A DNA stretch of 64,000 nt from Nostoc sp. 'Peltigera membranacea cyanobiont' N6 (GTDB taxonomy: Bacteria > Cyanobacteriota > Cyanobacteriia > Cyanobacteriales > Nostocaceae), in contig NZ_CP026681.1 of NCBI RefSeq assembly GCF_002949735.1, forward strand, positions 4,866,001-4,930,000, in the 5' to 3' direction. Shown here piece after piece: positions 9,170-18,403 of this stretch (its first letter is position 1; each line of letters starts with the position of its first letter). The notes beneath the pieces are model-generated. The model was not told the origin of the DNA. It ran no database searches and saw only the letters and a list, made by a program, of their open reading frames with translations. A program made the translations under genes and the position numbers.

Positions 9170-9656
9170 ATTAAAAATTATTTAATAACCAGGTTTTGAT
9201 AGAGAAGGCAGGGTTTTTTAAGCTTCATAGGATTTACGTAAAATTACATGCACTCAGAGGCAATTTATAAATTGCCTCTACTCGATCTATTTATTATACT
9301 ATTTAACTTTAATAATATATACAAATACGTTGGTAAGGGCAATACTATGCCCATTAGTGTAAATGTTAAGCAAAAAGGAAGCATAACATATAATCTGAGA
9401 ATCATCGACATAGATATAATCGACATATGATGTTCTTAGTCAGGACTTACGCAACTGGCACAGGGCAGGCGGGTTCTCTAAATATGGCTTGAGTCAGAAG
9501 AAACCTGTTAGCTTGGGTAATTACGAGTCTTGGAACTGGTACACTAGCAGTGCGATCGCGAAGAACGCTCTACGAGTTTACCTGTAACCATAGAGCGCCC
9601 TAAGATGAGAATATAAAACTAGGGCTACAGTAAATAAATAGCAGATTTTTCACTTT
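9170..9656. other. Intergenic region with palindromes
   Basis: No convincing gene. A perfect 24-bp palindrome lies at 9256-9279 and a GGACTTACGCAACTGGCACA motif near 9442, which resembles a sequence often repeated in Nostoc genomes. A 60-codon open frame at 9248-9430 starts inside the palindrome and has a low-complexity tail, so it is not annotated. Confidence 0.6.
9256..9279. repeat. Perfect 24-bp palindrome
   Basis: AGAGGCAATTTA followed by its exact complement. The centre and flanks match the logic of the element at 50301-50328 (GGGGCAATTCATGAATT...CCCC), which suggests one dispersed family. Confidence 0.8.
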
Positions 9657-10028
9657 CTATTTATCAAGACGTTCCATTAACTGCCAGAGAGTGTTTTTCA
9701 CATCTTCAAGTAAAACCTTATACTCATCATATTTATATATATCTTTTAAGTCATAGTAACTATAGTGGAGTGTGAACCAACTAGCTTTTGGGTAAATTGC
9801 AATACGAGGATGCTTAGAATTTAAGTCAAGAGTTGGGTGTATAATAAGGTTCATATGCGACACTGTTGCAAAAAATGAAATAAATTTTGATTCAATAATT
9901 TGATCAATTAACCAAGGCATATGAACTAAATAAGTATGTCTTGATGTTTTTTCTAATGCATACTCGTAAGTACTCTTGATGTTGTACCAATTTTCATTTA
10001 ACATAACGAGAATATTAATTAACTTCAA
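9657..10028 (-). CDS. Hypothetical protein next to DNA methyltransferase
   Basis: Up to 123 aa; the start may be the internal ATG at 10004 (MLNENWYNIKST). AT-rich with no recognised domain. The sequence is soluble-looking and rich in aromatic residues (SWFTLHYSYYDLKDIYKYDEY). It lies downstream of the methyltransferase on the same strand with a 160-bp gap. A restriction or regulatory partner is possible from position, but nothing in the sequence (no PD-(D/E)XK or HNH motif) shows it. Confidence 0.55.
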   Translation of the reverse strand: MKLINILVMLNENWYNIKSTYEYALEKTSRHTYLVHMPWLIDQIIESKFISFFATVSHMNLIIHPTLDLNSKHPRIAIYPKASWFTLHYSYYDLKDIYKYDEYKVLLEDVKNTLWQLMERLDK

Positions 10029-10187
10029 ATTAAAATCTTATAAAGGCGCTGCATAAAATAAACATCATTGACACACATTCATAGCATATAAAAACAGCAT
10101 TTTTAAAAATATGAGTGTGTATAATGCATTATTTAAGCTATACGTTTTAGCCTGTATCTGGTGTCTGCTACGCTATATCTGCTTAAC

Positions 10188-11456
10188 TTAACAGTCACGT
10201 TGATAATATTGTGCCGCTTGCGATATATTAAACTGTAGTAGCTTTTCCTCTCCCAACTTGTATCGCAAACTCGGCTTAAAAGGCGAAACATTCAAACTGC
10301 GAATAATTTCTGTCGCCACAGCCTTTGCTAGTAGCGGTGGTACAGAGTTACCAACTTGACGAAATCCGTGCCATTTGGTTACATGAAATCTAAACCAATC
10401 GGGGTAAGAATGTAATCTCGCCGCTTCCCTAACCGTAATACAACGAGGCGTAGATGGATGAATTGGTCTAGGAGATGTGAAAGAACCTCTATACTTATCT
10501 GTCCCGGCTCTTAAAGTATTGCAGACACCAGCAGGATGCAGCTTATAAAAACGACTAATTTTTTCTCTCTCGCCTTGTTGAGTCTCCTGAAAACGTTTAA
10601 TGGTTTCCACGGAATGTTTTGTTCTTAAACTGGAAGAAAGTATTCGCACATCGTATTCACGTTTATAAGAATAATCATCGTTTAAGCATTTAAGACCACG
10701 AAGTACACAAGCATAGTTACTAGGCTTTTCGTATTCTCCTAGAACCCAGTCTCTTGTTATTAACTCAGGATACTTTTCTATTTCAGGTAAATCTTTAATT
10801 GCATCCCATACTGTAGGACTCAATGGGATACTAGATTTTTTTTTAGAAGTTAAATTATTGGGTAATGCTTGTTTAGTAATCGGTTGAGGATATTTCGGTA
10901 ACTCTACATCTTCCCTTGCACCTATGAGGAATAATCTCTCACGTGACTGTGGTACTCCATAATTTGCAGCGTTGAGAATTTGGTAGTTTTGTTGTACTTT
11001 ATATCCGTAAATTTCAAACTCATTAATTAAAGATTGGAGAATTTGTTTATGTTCGCCAACTGTGATTCCCCGGACATTTTCCATCACAAAAAATTTCGGT
11101 TTTAGCTCCAAAACCAGCCGATGAAAGTGAAATACCAAAGAGTTTCGTGGATCGTCAATAACCCGTTTACCAATTAGAGAAAATCCTTGACATGGTGAGC
11201 CACAAATGACCACATCAATTTCACGATCGCCAATTTTAGACCGACTCCTAATTTCTTCTCCGGTTGTATCCACAACGCTTTTACATAATACTGAGCAATA
11301 TGGGAAGTTAAATTCATGTGTCGCACAGTGGATGGGGTCAATTTCCACAGACGCTAACACGTCAAAACCAGCTTGTTCAAAGCCAAGAGTCATACCGCCT
11401 GCACCAGCGAACAAATCAACTGCGATCGCTCTTTTTTTTCTCATCTCATAAGCCAT
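10188..11456 (-). CDS. DNA (cytosine-5-)-methyltransferase
   Basis: 422 aa with the ordered C5-MTase motifs: I DLFAGAGGMTLGF (about 14-26), IV GSPCQGFS with catalytic Cys89, VI MENVRG (125-130), VIII QSRERLF, and X GNSVPPLLA near the C-terminus. The target recognition region between VIII and X is about 180 aa long and carries CNTLRAGTDKYRGSFTSPRPIHP just before IX (PRCITVREAARLHSYPDW). The enzyme methylates cytosine at C5 using S-adenosylmethionine. The recognition site cannot be read from sequence. No obvious cognate endonuclease is adjacent, so it could be an orphan (Dmt-like) methylase; several orphan methylases are known in Anabaena. Confidence 0.95.
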   Translation of the reverse strand: MAYEMRKKRAIAVDLFAGAGGMTLGFEQAGFDVLASVEIDPIHCATHEFNFPYCSVLCKSVVDTTGEEIRSRSKIGDREIDVVICGSPCQGFSLIGKRVIDDPRNSLVFHFHRLVLELKPKFFVMENVRGITVGEHKQILQSLINEFEIYGYKVQQNYQILNAANYGVPQSRERLFLIGAREDVELPKYPQPITKQALPNNLTSKKKSSIPLSPTVWDAIKDLPEIEKYPELITRDWVLGEYEKPSNYACVLRGLKCLNDDYSYKREYDVRILSSSLRTKHSVETIKRFQETQQGEREKISRFYKLHPAGVCNTLRAGTDKYRGSFTSPRPIHPSTPRCITVREAARLHSYPDWFRFHVTKWHGFRQVGNSVPPLLAKAVATEIIRSLNVSPFKPSLRYKLGEEKLLQFNISQAAQYYQRDC

Positions 11457-11461
11457 GACAC

Positions 11462-11595
11462 CTCTAAAGGGATTGGGGATTGGGTATTAAGGATTGGGTA
11501 TTAAGGATTGGGTATTGGGTATCGCGTATTAAATATACAAAATTTTCCCAGTCCCTAGTCCCCAGTCCCCAGTCCCCAGTCCCTAGTCCCTATCC
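11462..11595. repeat. Two STRR blocks running into lpxB
   Basis: The first block (about 11470-11525) repeats GGATTGGGTATT-type units. The second (about 11551-11595) repeats CCCCAGT/CCCTAGT heptamers and encodes the last residues of LpxB (ending RDWGLGTGD). Such repeats are polymorphic between strains. Confidence 0.85.
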
Positions 11596-12751
11596 CCGGT
11601 AGCATTTGCAAAATTTCTTGAGCAGCGCGATCGCACACGCCAACTTCTCCCAAACTCCGCCGCATTTCTTCATAATCAGCTAAAGTTTGCTGTCTGCGAC
11701 TGGGATTGAGCAGCAGTTCCATTGCGGCTTGGATAATATTCTCTGCTGTAGCTTGTTCTTGTAAAAATTCTGGCACAATTGGCTTCATCACTACTAAATT
11801 AGGTGGCGATGCAAAGGCTATAGAACCTTTAAGTATTTTACGAGCTATCCAAGCAGTCAGGGGACTTAGGCGATAAACTACAACTTGCGGCACATTTAAC
11901 AGGGCCAGTTCTAGGTTGACGGTACCAGATTTACTAATGGCTAAATCAGCCGCAGCAAAAACTTCCTTTTGTTGACCTAATAAAACTGTCGCCCGCAAAC
12001 CGTAACGCTCAATAGCCTCTTCAATTGGCTGTCTATAGACTTCCAAAGATAAGGGAATCCAGAAATGAACTTCCGGTAATTTAGCTTGAAGAGTTTGGGC
12101 AGCTTCAAAAATAATTGGTAAAAGATATTTTAGTTCTTGGTGGCGAGAAGCGGGGAGAAGTGCGATCGCAATTTCTTCTGGCGCAATCCCTAGTGTTGCA
12201 CGCGCTGCTTGGCGACTGGGAGCGTCTTGCATTCTGTCAATCAAAGGATGCCCTACCCAAGTAACTTTTGCCCCTTTCTCACGAAAGTAAAGGGCTTCTT
12301 GTGGGAAAATTGCCAACAGCTTATCTGTAAAGCCAACAATCCGGTTAGTTCTACGCAAACTTAATGACCAAGCCCACTCTTGAGGAGCAATGTAATATAC
12401 CACAGGCACATCTGGCAGATGCCGTTTCATATAAGTCCCAATTTCTAGATTGGGAGTCATATAATCGATCAACACCACCAAGTCAGGTGGATTTTGCTTT
12501 AGGGAAGCGATCGCCCGTCGTTGCACCTGGAGAGTAGGTAAAATATAAGGCAGCCCTTCTTGAATACCCACTGAGCCAATACTACTGGTATTGCCCAGCA
12601 GAATTGCCCCAACCTCCACCATTTTTTCGCCACCCAGCGCCACAATCTCTAATTCCAACCCAATCGCCACAGCTTGACGCTTCAGCGCTGTAATTAGCAG
12701 CGACCCTTGTAAATCGCCAGATACTTCGCCAGTGCTGATAAAAATCCGCAT
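11555..12751 (-). CDS. lpxB: Lipid-A-disaccharide synthase
   Basis: 398 aa GT19 glycosyltransferase. The N-terminus MRIFISTGEVSGDLQGSLL is the LpxB hallmark, followed by LIDYMTPNLEIG, VVYYIAPQEWAW and WVGHPLIDR; the C-terminal half has LPASRHQELKYLLP and AISKSGTVNLELALL. It joins UDP-2,3-diacylglucosamine and lipid X to give lipid A disaccharide 1-phosphate at the inner face of the plasma membrane. The last eleven residues (GTRDWGLGTGD region) come from a heptanucleotide repeat and are probably not conserved. It is the last gene of the purC-bamA-lpxC-fabZ-lpxA-lpxB series. Many cyanobacteria carry this gene although their lipid A is simplified. Confidence 0.96.
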   Translation of the reverse strand: MRIFISTGEVSGDLQGSLLITALKRQAVAIGLELEIVALGGEKMVEVGAILLGNTSSIGSVGIQEGLPYILPTLQVQRRAIASLKQNPPDLVVLIDYMTPNLEIGTYMKRHLPDVPVVYYIAPQEWAWSLSLRRTNRIVGFTDKLLAIFPQEALYFREKGAKVTWVGHPLIDRMQDAPSRQAARATLGIAPEEIAIALLPASRHQELKYLLPIIFEAAQTLQAKLPEVHFWIPLSLEVYRQPIEEAIERYGLRATVLLGQQKEVFAAADLAISKSGTVNLELALLNVPQVVVYRLSPLTAWIARKILKGSIAFASPPNLVVMKPIVPEFLQEQATAENIIQAAMELLLNPSRRQQTLADYEEMRRSLGEVGVCDRAAQEILQMLPGIGTRDWGLGTGD

Positions 12752-12784
12752 TTGATAATTGGTAATTAGTAAAAACTTAGAAGT

Positions 12785-12893
12785 GAGGAGTTAGGAATTA
12801 ATAGTTACGAGTGAGGAGTTAAAAGTTTAATTCCTAACTCATAATTCATAATTCATAACTCCTAACTCCTTAATTCACGATTCATCACTCACG
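12785..12893. repeat. Repeat-rich lpxA-lpxB spacer
   Basis: Repeated TAACTCATAATTCATAAT and GAGGAGTTA units fill the spacer on alternating strands and reach the lpxA stop region (VSDES). It is tandem/interspersed repeat DNA of the kind seen at 140-170. Confidence 0.75.
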
Positions 12894-13693
12894 CCTTTTT
12901 TTCCCTTACCAGGAATCAAGCCACGCCTTCCTGGCATCTGAGAAAGTAGCAAGAAACGGCGCAGATGCTGCAATTGTTCGCTATCCCCTAACAATTCCAG
13001 TTGTTCCAAGGCATCCTTAAAGGACAAATCAGAACGGTAGAGAATGCGGAAGGCTTTTTTCAGCACAAGCAAATCTGCTGAATCCATACCAGACCGTTTA
13101 AGTCCAACAAGGTTGAGGGTTCGCACTCGCGCCGGATTTCCCTCCACTAGCATATATGGGGCCACATCCCGGTCAATCCGTGCCATACCTCCCACCATTG
13201 CCTGTCTACCAATATGCACAAATTGGTGGACACCTAAAACCCCACTTAGCCTAGCGCGTGACTCTATATGGACATGACCTGCCAATGCTACAGAATTGGC
13301 AATCACTACCTGGTCTTCAATTACGCAATTATGAGCTACATGGACATAAGCCATCAGCAAGTTACCATCGCCAATTACCGTTGCTTCACCAGCACCGGTA
13401 GCGCGGTTAATGGTAACGTACTCACGAATTAAGTTGTTATCACCAATTTTGACCCAAGTTGGTTCTCCCACAAACTTGAGATCCTGGGGTTCCATACCGA
13501 TGGCTGCACCTGTAAAAATCTGATTTTGCGCCCCAATTTCACAAGGCCCCTCTAACACAGCATGAGCGCCGATTATTGTTTCAGGGCCCACTTTTACATG
13601 CGCTCCAATCACAGCATAAGCACCGACTTGCACTGTATGGTGGAGTTCCGATTTCGGATGAATTACAGCAGTTGGATGAATTAGCGTTTTCAA
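12875..13693 (-). CDS. lpxA: UDP-N-acetylglucosamine acyltransferase
   Basis: 272 aa left-handed beta-helix protein built of hexapeptide repeats from the N-terminus (IHPTAVIHPKSELHHTVQVGAYAVIGAHVKVG). Family motifs visible are GMEPQDLKFVGEPTWVKIGDNNLIREYVTINR, LLMAYVHVAHNCVIED (catalytic His) and GGMARIDRDVAPYMLVEGNPA. It transfers a 3-hydroxyacyl chain from acyl-ACP to UDP-GlcNAc, the first step of lipid A synthesis. FabZ, encoded upstream, handles the same type of hydroxyacyl-ACP. The final residues lie in repeat-derived sequence. Confidence 0.97.
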   Translation of the reverse strand: MKTLIHPTAVIHPKSELHHTVQVGAYAVIGAHVKVGPETIIGAHAVLEGPCEIGAQNQIFTGAAIGMEPQDLKFVGEPTWVKIGDNNLIREYVTINRATGAGEATVIGDGNLLMAYVHVAHNCVIEDQVVIANSVALAGHVHIESRARLSGVLGVHQFVHIGRQAMVGGMARIDRDVAPYMLVEGNPARVRTLNLVGLKRSGMDSADLLVLKKAFRILYRSDLSFKDALEQLELLGDSEQLQHLRRFLLLSQMPGRRGLIPGKGKKGVSDES

Positions 13694-13996
13694 GGGTGAA
13701 TCTCCAGAACTGTCTTAATAAGTCAGCGCCAGGTAAGGGTTCTGAGGCAGCATATTACTCTGGTTGAGAGAGTTGCACTGCCTTCCCATCAAGGCGACTG
13801 GTAGAGCGTGAAGTATTTCAGTAAACGAAAGTGTCGGACAAAGCAAGTTAAGTGTGTTCGAGTAGCATCTCGTAGAGAGGGTGTAGAAAATCAAGAAATT
13901 AATCAGATGCTGTTGTGGATTTTTTTTAACTGTTATCCTTTTTTAGGATTCAGTAAGGGCATTTCACGGCTATGCCCAGACCACGAAAGCAAACTT
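13694..13996. other. fabZ-lpxA spacer
   Basis: 303 bp with no supported gene and no strong hairpin; a 66-codon plus-strand frame here has no RBS or recognisable sequence. It may hold an internal promoter for lpxA-lpxB. Confidence 0.5.
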
Positions 13997-14521
13997 TTAG
14001 TTGACTAGAGAAAACATTAATTCCCCTTCACAAGCAAGTTGACCGTCAACTTCAGCACGACCTTGCATCTTACCGAAACGACGTTGTTTTACCCATAACA
14101 GTTCCACCGTCATTACTAGTTGATCCCCCGGTACAACTTGGCGGCGAAAGCGAACTTTATCGATACCAGCAAAGACAAATAGCCCGCCTTCTACCGAAGA
14201 CATTTGAGTGAGAACAATGCCTCCAACTTGTGCCATTGCTTCCACAATTAGTACCCCTGGCATCAGTGGACGACCGGGGAAATGTCCTTGAAACTGGGGT
14301 TCATTAATAGTGACATTTTTAACACCAACTGCTTTTTTACCTGGAACGTAGTCAATTATTTTGTCTACAAGTAAAAATGGGTAGCGGTGAGGTAGCAATT
14401 CCTGAATTTCTTCAGAGGTGAAAGTTGTTTTAATGTCAGAAACGATCTTAGTCTCATTTATAGTTTGTAGTTCAGTAGATGTAGTCGGATCGATTGTATT
14501 CACTTCAGTCAGTATTGACAT
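13997..14521 (-). CDS. fabZ: 3-hydroxyacyl-[ACP] dehydratase FabZ
   Basis: 174 aa hot-dog-fold enzyme. After a variable 35-residue N-terminus it has EIQELLPHRYPFLLVDKI (catalytic His in LPHRYPFLLVD), GHFPGRPLMPGVLIVEAMAQVGG (catalytic Glu), and KVRFRRQVVPGDQL. It dehydrates 3-hydroxyacyl-ACP in fatty-acid elongation and competes with LpxA/LpxD for hydroxyacyl-ACP, which fits its place between lpxC and lpxA. The N-terminal extension is longer than in E. coli FabZ; a later start is possible. Confidence 0.97.
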   Translation of the reverse strand: MSILTEVNTIDPTTSTELQTINETKIVSDIKTTFTSEEIQELLPHRYPFLLVDKIIDYVPGKKAVGVKNVTINEPQFQGHFPGRPLMPGVLIVEAMAQVGGIVLTQMSSVEGGLFVFAGIDKVRFRRQVVPGDQLVMTVELLWVKQRRFGKMQGRAEVDGQLACEGELMFSLVN

Positions 14522-14610
14522 TGGCTCTGTGGTTAATTTTTCCTCTGAAAGTTGAGCAGGTAGGCGTATATCGAAAGCCCTAATAATCCTAGATTTTAAG
14601 CTTTAGAGTA

Positions 14611-14640
14611 AATCCAAAATCTAAAATCCAAAATCTAAAA
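14611..14640. repeat. STRR overlapping lpxC C-terminus
   Basis: Two 14-bp units of AATCCAAAATCTAA, each two heptamers, supply the codons for the last residues of LpxC (ILDFGF) and its stop codon. Confidence 0.85.
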
Positions 14641-15469
14641 TTTTCTGAGCCAGTTGAAGGTGTAAATTGTGACTGGCCTTATACGCTAAGAAATGAGCAA
14701 TAGGAAAAGTTCCTAGTAAGCTTAAATCTCCTACTAAATCCAAGATTTTATGACGGACTGGCTCATTTGCAAATCTCAATGGTGGATTTAGCCAGCCATC
14801 TGGCCCGCAAACGAGTGCATTATCCAAACTACCACCTTTAATTAACCCTGTTTTTTGTAAGTGTTCAATTTGATGCAGTAACCCAAAAGTACGGGCAGGA
14901 GCAATTTCCGCAGCAAAGCTAGCAGAAGCTTTTTCTGGTTCACTGGTTAGTGACCAACTATACCATTGATTACCAATGGCAGGTAGGTCAAAATCAATAC
15001 CGTAACTAAAGCGAGTTTCTGGTGCTGGGAGGGCACATACAAAGGCATCTCCTTGATAGATCCATAAGGGTTCTGTAACAGCCAAGGGAACTTGGTTTTT
15101 ACCAGGTTGTGATACTAAGCCTACTTTGGCAATGTTGGCTGTCCACACACTTGCTGAACCATCTAGAAGCGGGATTTCTGACCCGTCAATTTCAATTCGG
15201 GCGTTATCCACACCCATACCCGAAAGCGCTGCCAACAAATGTTCTACCGTGCGAACAGATATTTCACCCTTGCCTAACTGAGTTGAGAGAACAGTGTGAT
15301 TAACTGCCGCAACTTGGGCTGGAATAATCGGCAAATCCGGTAAATCCACCCGCACAAAGTAGCGTCCACTTCCTGCCTCAGCTGGTAGTATCCGCACCTG
15401 GGTATTCACACCGCTATGCAATCCCACCCCTATTTGGGTGATTTCACCTGCTAGAGTGTGCTGTTGCAT
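14621..15469 (-). CDS. lpxC: UDP-3-O-acyl-N-acetylglucosamine deacetylase
   Basis: 282 aa zinc deacetylase. It starts QQHTLAGEITQIGVGLHSGVNTQVRILPA. Zinc-site motifs visible are SVRTVEHLLAALSGMGVDNARIEIDGSEIPLLDGSA and, near the C-terminus, NEPVRHKILDLVGDLSLLG with ALVCGPDGWLNPPLRF before it. It catalyses the committed step of lipid A synthesis. It lies between bamA and fabZ on the same strand. The short C-terminal LDFGF stretch is repeat-derived. Confidence 0.97.
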   Translation of the reverse strand: MQQHTLAGEITQIGVGLHSGVNTQVRILPAEAGSGRYFVRVDLPDLPIIPAQVAAVNHTVLSTQLGKGEISVRTVEHLLAALSGMGVDNARIEIDGSEIPLLDGSASVWTANIAKVGLVSQPGKNQVPLAVTEPLWIYQGDAFVCALPAPETRFSYGIDFDLPAIGNQWYSWSLTSEPEKASASFAAEIAPARTFGLLHQIEHLQKTGLIKGGSLDNALVCGPDGWLNPPLRFANEPVRHKILDLVGDLSLLGTFPIAHFLAYKASHNLHLQLAQKILDFGF

Positions 15470-15665
15470 AGTCGAAAAGTCAATATCAATATATTTCGTT
15501 TAGTATTGTTCATCGTCTGTTTTGGTAAAATCCCTGATATTCCCCTAAAAATGTCATTAATGCCTTTATCGGAACAGTATTGAGGTAAATGTAAAAATTA
15601 GCAAGCTAATCCAAAAAAGATAATTGTCATTTGTGCTTTGTGATTCACTAATGACCAATGACAAG

Positions 15666-18227
15666 TTAGAACCTTTCCCCAATACCAAAATTAATCCGAC
15701 TATCCCCATCATCGTTGATACCGTAGTCAATACGAATTGGCCCTAGTGGAGACTGAACGCGAACGCCAAGACCATAGCCGAAGCCACTACCATTTTTGTT
15801 TAACACCTCAGCCGCCCTAGTACTAGTTCCCAGGTCACTGCCAAGATCAAAAAATAGTGCGCCACTGACTACTGAAAAAACTGGAAACCTGTACTCAACT
15901 GATGCTTGCACGTAAGAGCGTCCACTACCCAATGCTCCTTCTTCATAACCCCGGACGGAATTGCTACCCCCAAGAGTAAAAGCTTCGTAAGGAGGCAAGT
16001 CGCCAAGGATGGTTCCTGCTTGCAAGTTAAAGGCTAAGGTTTGCGCTCCTTTGCTGAGACTAATCAGCTTGATGGGTAAATATTGGCTGTAGCTACCCCG
16101 GAATCTGGTGAGGAAAATGTTGCCTAGTCCTATGGGAACCGACTGGTCAACCCCAAAGCGGAGATAAGAACCACTAGTGGGTTGCAGGGGGTTATTACGG
16201 AGATCGCGCTGTGCCCCTAGTTGCAGAAGTAGTAAATCGTCTTGACCTCCGGGAGACAAGGTAAGTGGAATTTCGAGTGGTTGACCATTGGGAGTGGGAT
16301 TTCCATTCGGGTCAAGAGGAACTCCATCATTATTGAATACCGCTCCTGTTGTTTTGAGATTGCCGTCAGCATCACGGGCAGAAACTCTTTGATACTGTAA
16401 ACCGGCTGAGGCAGTCCAGACGGAAGTTTTGTAAGGATTGGTAGAGAGGGGACGGGTAAAGGTGACACCACCACCTACACGGAGAATGCGGGGGCGATCC
16501 TGAGAATCGGTATTAGTGGGATTATTTGGGTCAAATGTTCTAATATCTTCATCTTTGCCATCAAAAATCAGCGAAATGGAACTGCGGCGAAAAATATTGG
16601 TTGTGTAGGAAGTCCGGTAAGGATCTCCTGCAATCCAGGGGTCTGTAAACCGCAGATCAAACAGCAGTTCCCGTTCTCCAACCTGTACTTCTGCCCCCAG
16701 TTTTTGGTTTCTGCCGTTTAGGTTTTGCTGTTGATAGCTAACTGTTCCAAAAAGTCCGCTAGCAGAACTAATCCCTGCCCCAGCCGCAATAGAACCGCTA
16801 CTACGTTCAGCTACATTCACTACTACATCGACCTTGCTGGGGTCACTACCAGGGTCGAGGGAGACATTCACATCTTCAAACAGTCCTAGCCCATACACGC
16901 GCTGTAGGTCTTTTTGCACCGTGTTGCGGTTGAATATTTGTCCTGGCTTCAACTCCAGTTCTCTGGTAATGATGTAATCTTGTGTCCGCCCCCGAATTGG
17001 TTGTCCCTTCTCGTCTGTCTCCTGACCATCTTTATTGCGGAACCGGACTCTAATGTTTTCTACTACACCTTCTGCTACTTGCAAGGTAACAACTCCGTTT
17101 TCAGAGACTTGTGGCGCTCCAATCACGTTGGCTAACACATAACCTTGGTCTTGATATCGCTTGTTTAGCTGTTTAATACCTTCTTGCAAGTCACGCAAGT
17201 TAAGGATTTTGCCATATTGCTCCCGAAATACTTCATCGACAGTATTAGCTGGTAATACGGAGGCAACACCAGTGCCAGGATTAGCTTGCACTTCTACTTT
17301 GCTCAGGATGGGGTTAGGCTGTACAACAAAGCTCACTCGCACTCCCAAGGGGGTATCTTCTGGGGATGCTTGGACGTTGGAGAAGAAGCCAGTTCCAAAG
17401 ATGGCGTTAATATCTTCTTGCAGTTGGCTGCGAGTTGTCGTTCGTCCTGCTTGGGTACGAATTACTCTATAAACTTGTTCTTCCAGTTCTGGTGATAGTT
17501 GCCCAGCCTGCGATTTAATTACTACTTCTGACACCAGTACGCGGGGGTCATTGGCTTCCGGGGCTGTGTTGGGTTGAGTATTTCCCGGAGTTATCTGTGG
17601 ATTAACATTCTCCGGACTGGGAGTTGTCTGTGGATTAGCATTCTGGGGAATGGTAGTCCCGCCTGGGCGTGGGGTAGGTGTTCTTTGTTGGCTATCTGAA
17701 GGTGAAATCTCTGGGGCGGTAGATGGTTCTGGAGTTGTGGGTAATAAAGGCTCCGTTGTCGGTGGGTTAACATTCTCCGGGAATGGAGCGGTCTCAGGAG
17801 TTTGAGAAGGCGTTGGTTGTTGAATTTCTGGCGGTGGAATGTCTGGGGCGGGAGAGGGCTGTTGAGTTGGGCTGGGATTGATTTGAGGGGTTTGTTGTGC
17901 AGTTTTTGGCGTTGTGGAGGTTGGCACTATTACCCCTGGTTTTGCGTAGGCGTAGCCCGCCGCAGGCATCGCTGCTGGATTAGCAGGGTAAACTGCGACA
18001 ATGCGGGATTTTGGTTGCTCTATAACTACTTTGGGATTAGTTAGAGGCTCAAGACTCTTACTAGAGTCTTGTTGACTAGTGTTTTTTTCTGGCTGCTGAT
18101 TTGTTCCTAGTGTCAAAACTTCTGTTGTCTGTTTTGAACTGTTGGCGGTTTCTGCTTTTGCACTCAATGAGCCGCCCAAAGGCACTGTAATTGCTACTGC
18201 TGCCAGCAATACGGGAGATAAACGCAT
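15666..18227 (-). CDS. bamA: Outer-membrane assembly factor BamA/Omp85
   Basis: 853 aa. Signal peptide MRLSPVLLAAVAITVPLGGSLSAKA; a long Pro/Thr/Gln-rich linker to about residue 230; three POTRA domains (LVSEVVIKSQ..., LSKVEVQANPG..., ENIRVRFRNKDGQ...), as typical for cyanobacterial Omp85; and a 16-strand barrel with VRGYEEGALGSGRSY and a C-terminal strand ending in aromatic Phe (RINFGIGERF). It inserts beta-barrel proteins into the outer membrane. Residues PAAGYAYAKPGV in the linker are encoded by a dispersed repeat (17944-17972), so the linker grows by repeat insertion. It is followed by lpxC, linking LPS and outer-membrane protein assembly. Confidence 0.96.
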   Translation of the reverse strand: MRLSPVLLAAVAITVPLGGSLSAKAETANSSKQTTEVLTLGTNQQPEKNTSQQDSSKSLEPLTNPKVVIEQPKSRIVAVYPANPAAMPAAGYAYAKPGVIVPTSTTPKTAQQTPQINPSPTQQPSPAPDIPPPEIQQPTPSQTPETAPFPENVNPPTTEPLLPTTPEPSTAPEISPSDSQQRTPTPRPGGTTIPQNANPQTTPSPENVNPQITPGNTQPNTAPEANDPRVLVSEVVIKSQAGQLSPELEEQVYRVIRTQAGRTTTRSQLQEDINAIFGTGFFSNVQASPEDTPLGVRVSFVVQPNPILSKVEVQANPGTGVASVLPANTVDEVFREQYGKILNLRDLQEGIKQLNKRYQDQGYVLANVIGAPQVSENGVVTLQVAEGVVENIRVRFRNKDGQETDEKGQPIRGRTQDYIITRELELKPGQIFNRNTVQKDLQRVYGLGLFEDVNVSLDPGSDPSKVDVVVNVAERSSGSIAAGAGISSASGLFGTVSYQQQNLNGRNQKLGAEVQVGERELLFDLRFTDPWIAGDPYRTSYTTNIFRRSSISLIFDGKDEDIRTFDPNNPTNTDSQDRPRILRVGGGVTFTRPLSTNPYKTSVWTASAGLQYQRVSARDADGNLKTTGAVFNNDGVPLDPNGNPTPNGQPLEIPLTLSPGGQDDLLLLQLGAQRDLRNNPLQPTSGSYLRFGVDQSVPIGLGNIFLTRFRGSYSQYLPIKLISLSKGAQTLAFNLQAGTILGDLPPYEAFTLGGSNSVRGYEEGALGSGRSYVQASVEYRFPVFSVVSGALFFDLGSDLGTSTRAAEVLNKNGSGFGYGLGVRVQSPLGPIRIDYGINDDGDSRINFGIGERF
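17944..17972. repeat. Small dispersed repeat inside bamA linker
   Basis: 29-nt unit beginning GCGTAGGCGTAGCCCGCCGC, related to 590-618. It sits in frame in the Pro-rich region of bamA and keeps the frame open. Confidence 0.75.
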
Positions 18228-18340
18228 TTTACTTATGATTCCTCTTCACGACCACACACACACCATCACAAGGCAATAATGCCCTTATGCCAAAGGTAAA
18301 ATTCAAAATATAATTTTTTTCTTTTGCTTTTTTACTTTAC

Positions 18341-18364
18341 AAGGCAAAAGGCAAAAGGCAAAAG
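18341..18364. repeat. AAGGCAA heptamer repeat
   Basis: Three to four tandem AAGGCAAA/GGCAAAA units between purC and bamA; typical STRR. Confidence 0.85.
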
Positions 18365-18403
18365 TAAAATATAATTCCTTCCGATCTTTTGGCTTTTACC
18401 TGT

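Noticed and set aside
9248..9430. 60-codon open frame
   Set aside because: Begins inside a palindrome, ends in IIDIDIIDI low-complexity sequence, no RBS.
10188..11456. Complete restriction-modification system
   Set aside because: The neighbouring 123-aa protein shows no nuclease motif, so no cognate endonuclease can be supported.
13808..14008. 66-codon plus-strand frame between lpxA and fabZ
   Set aside because: No RBS, no recognisable sequence, overlaps the fabZ end.
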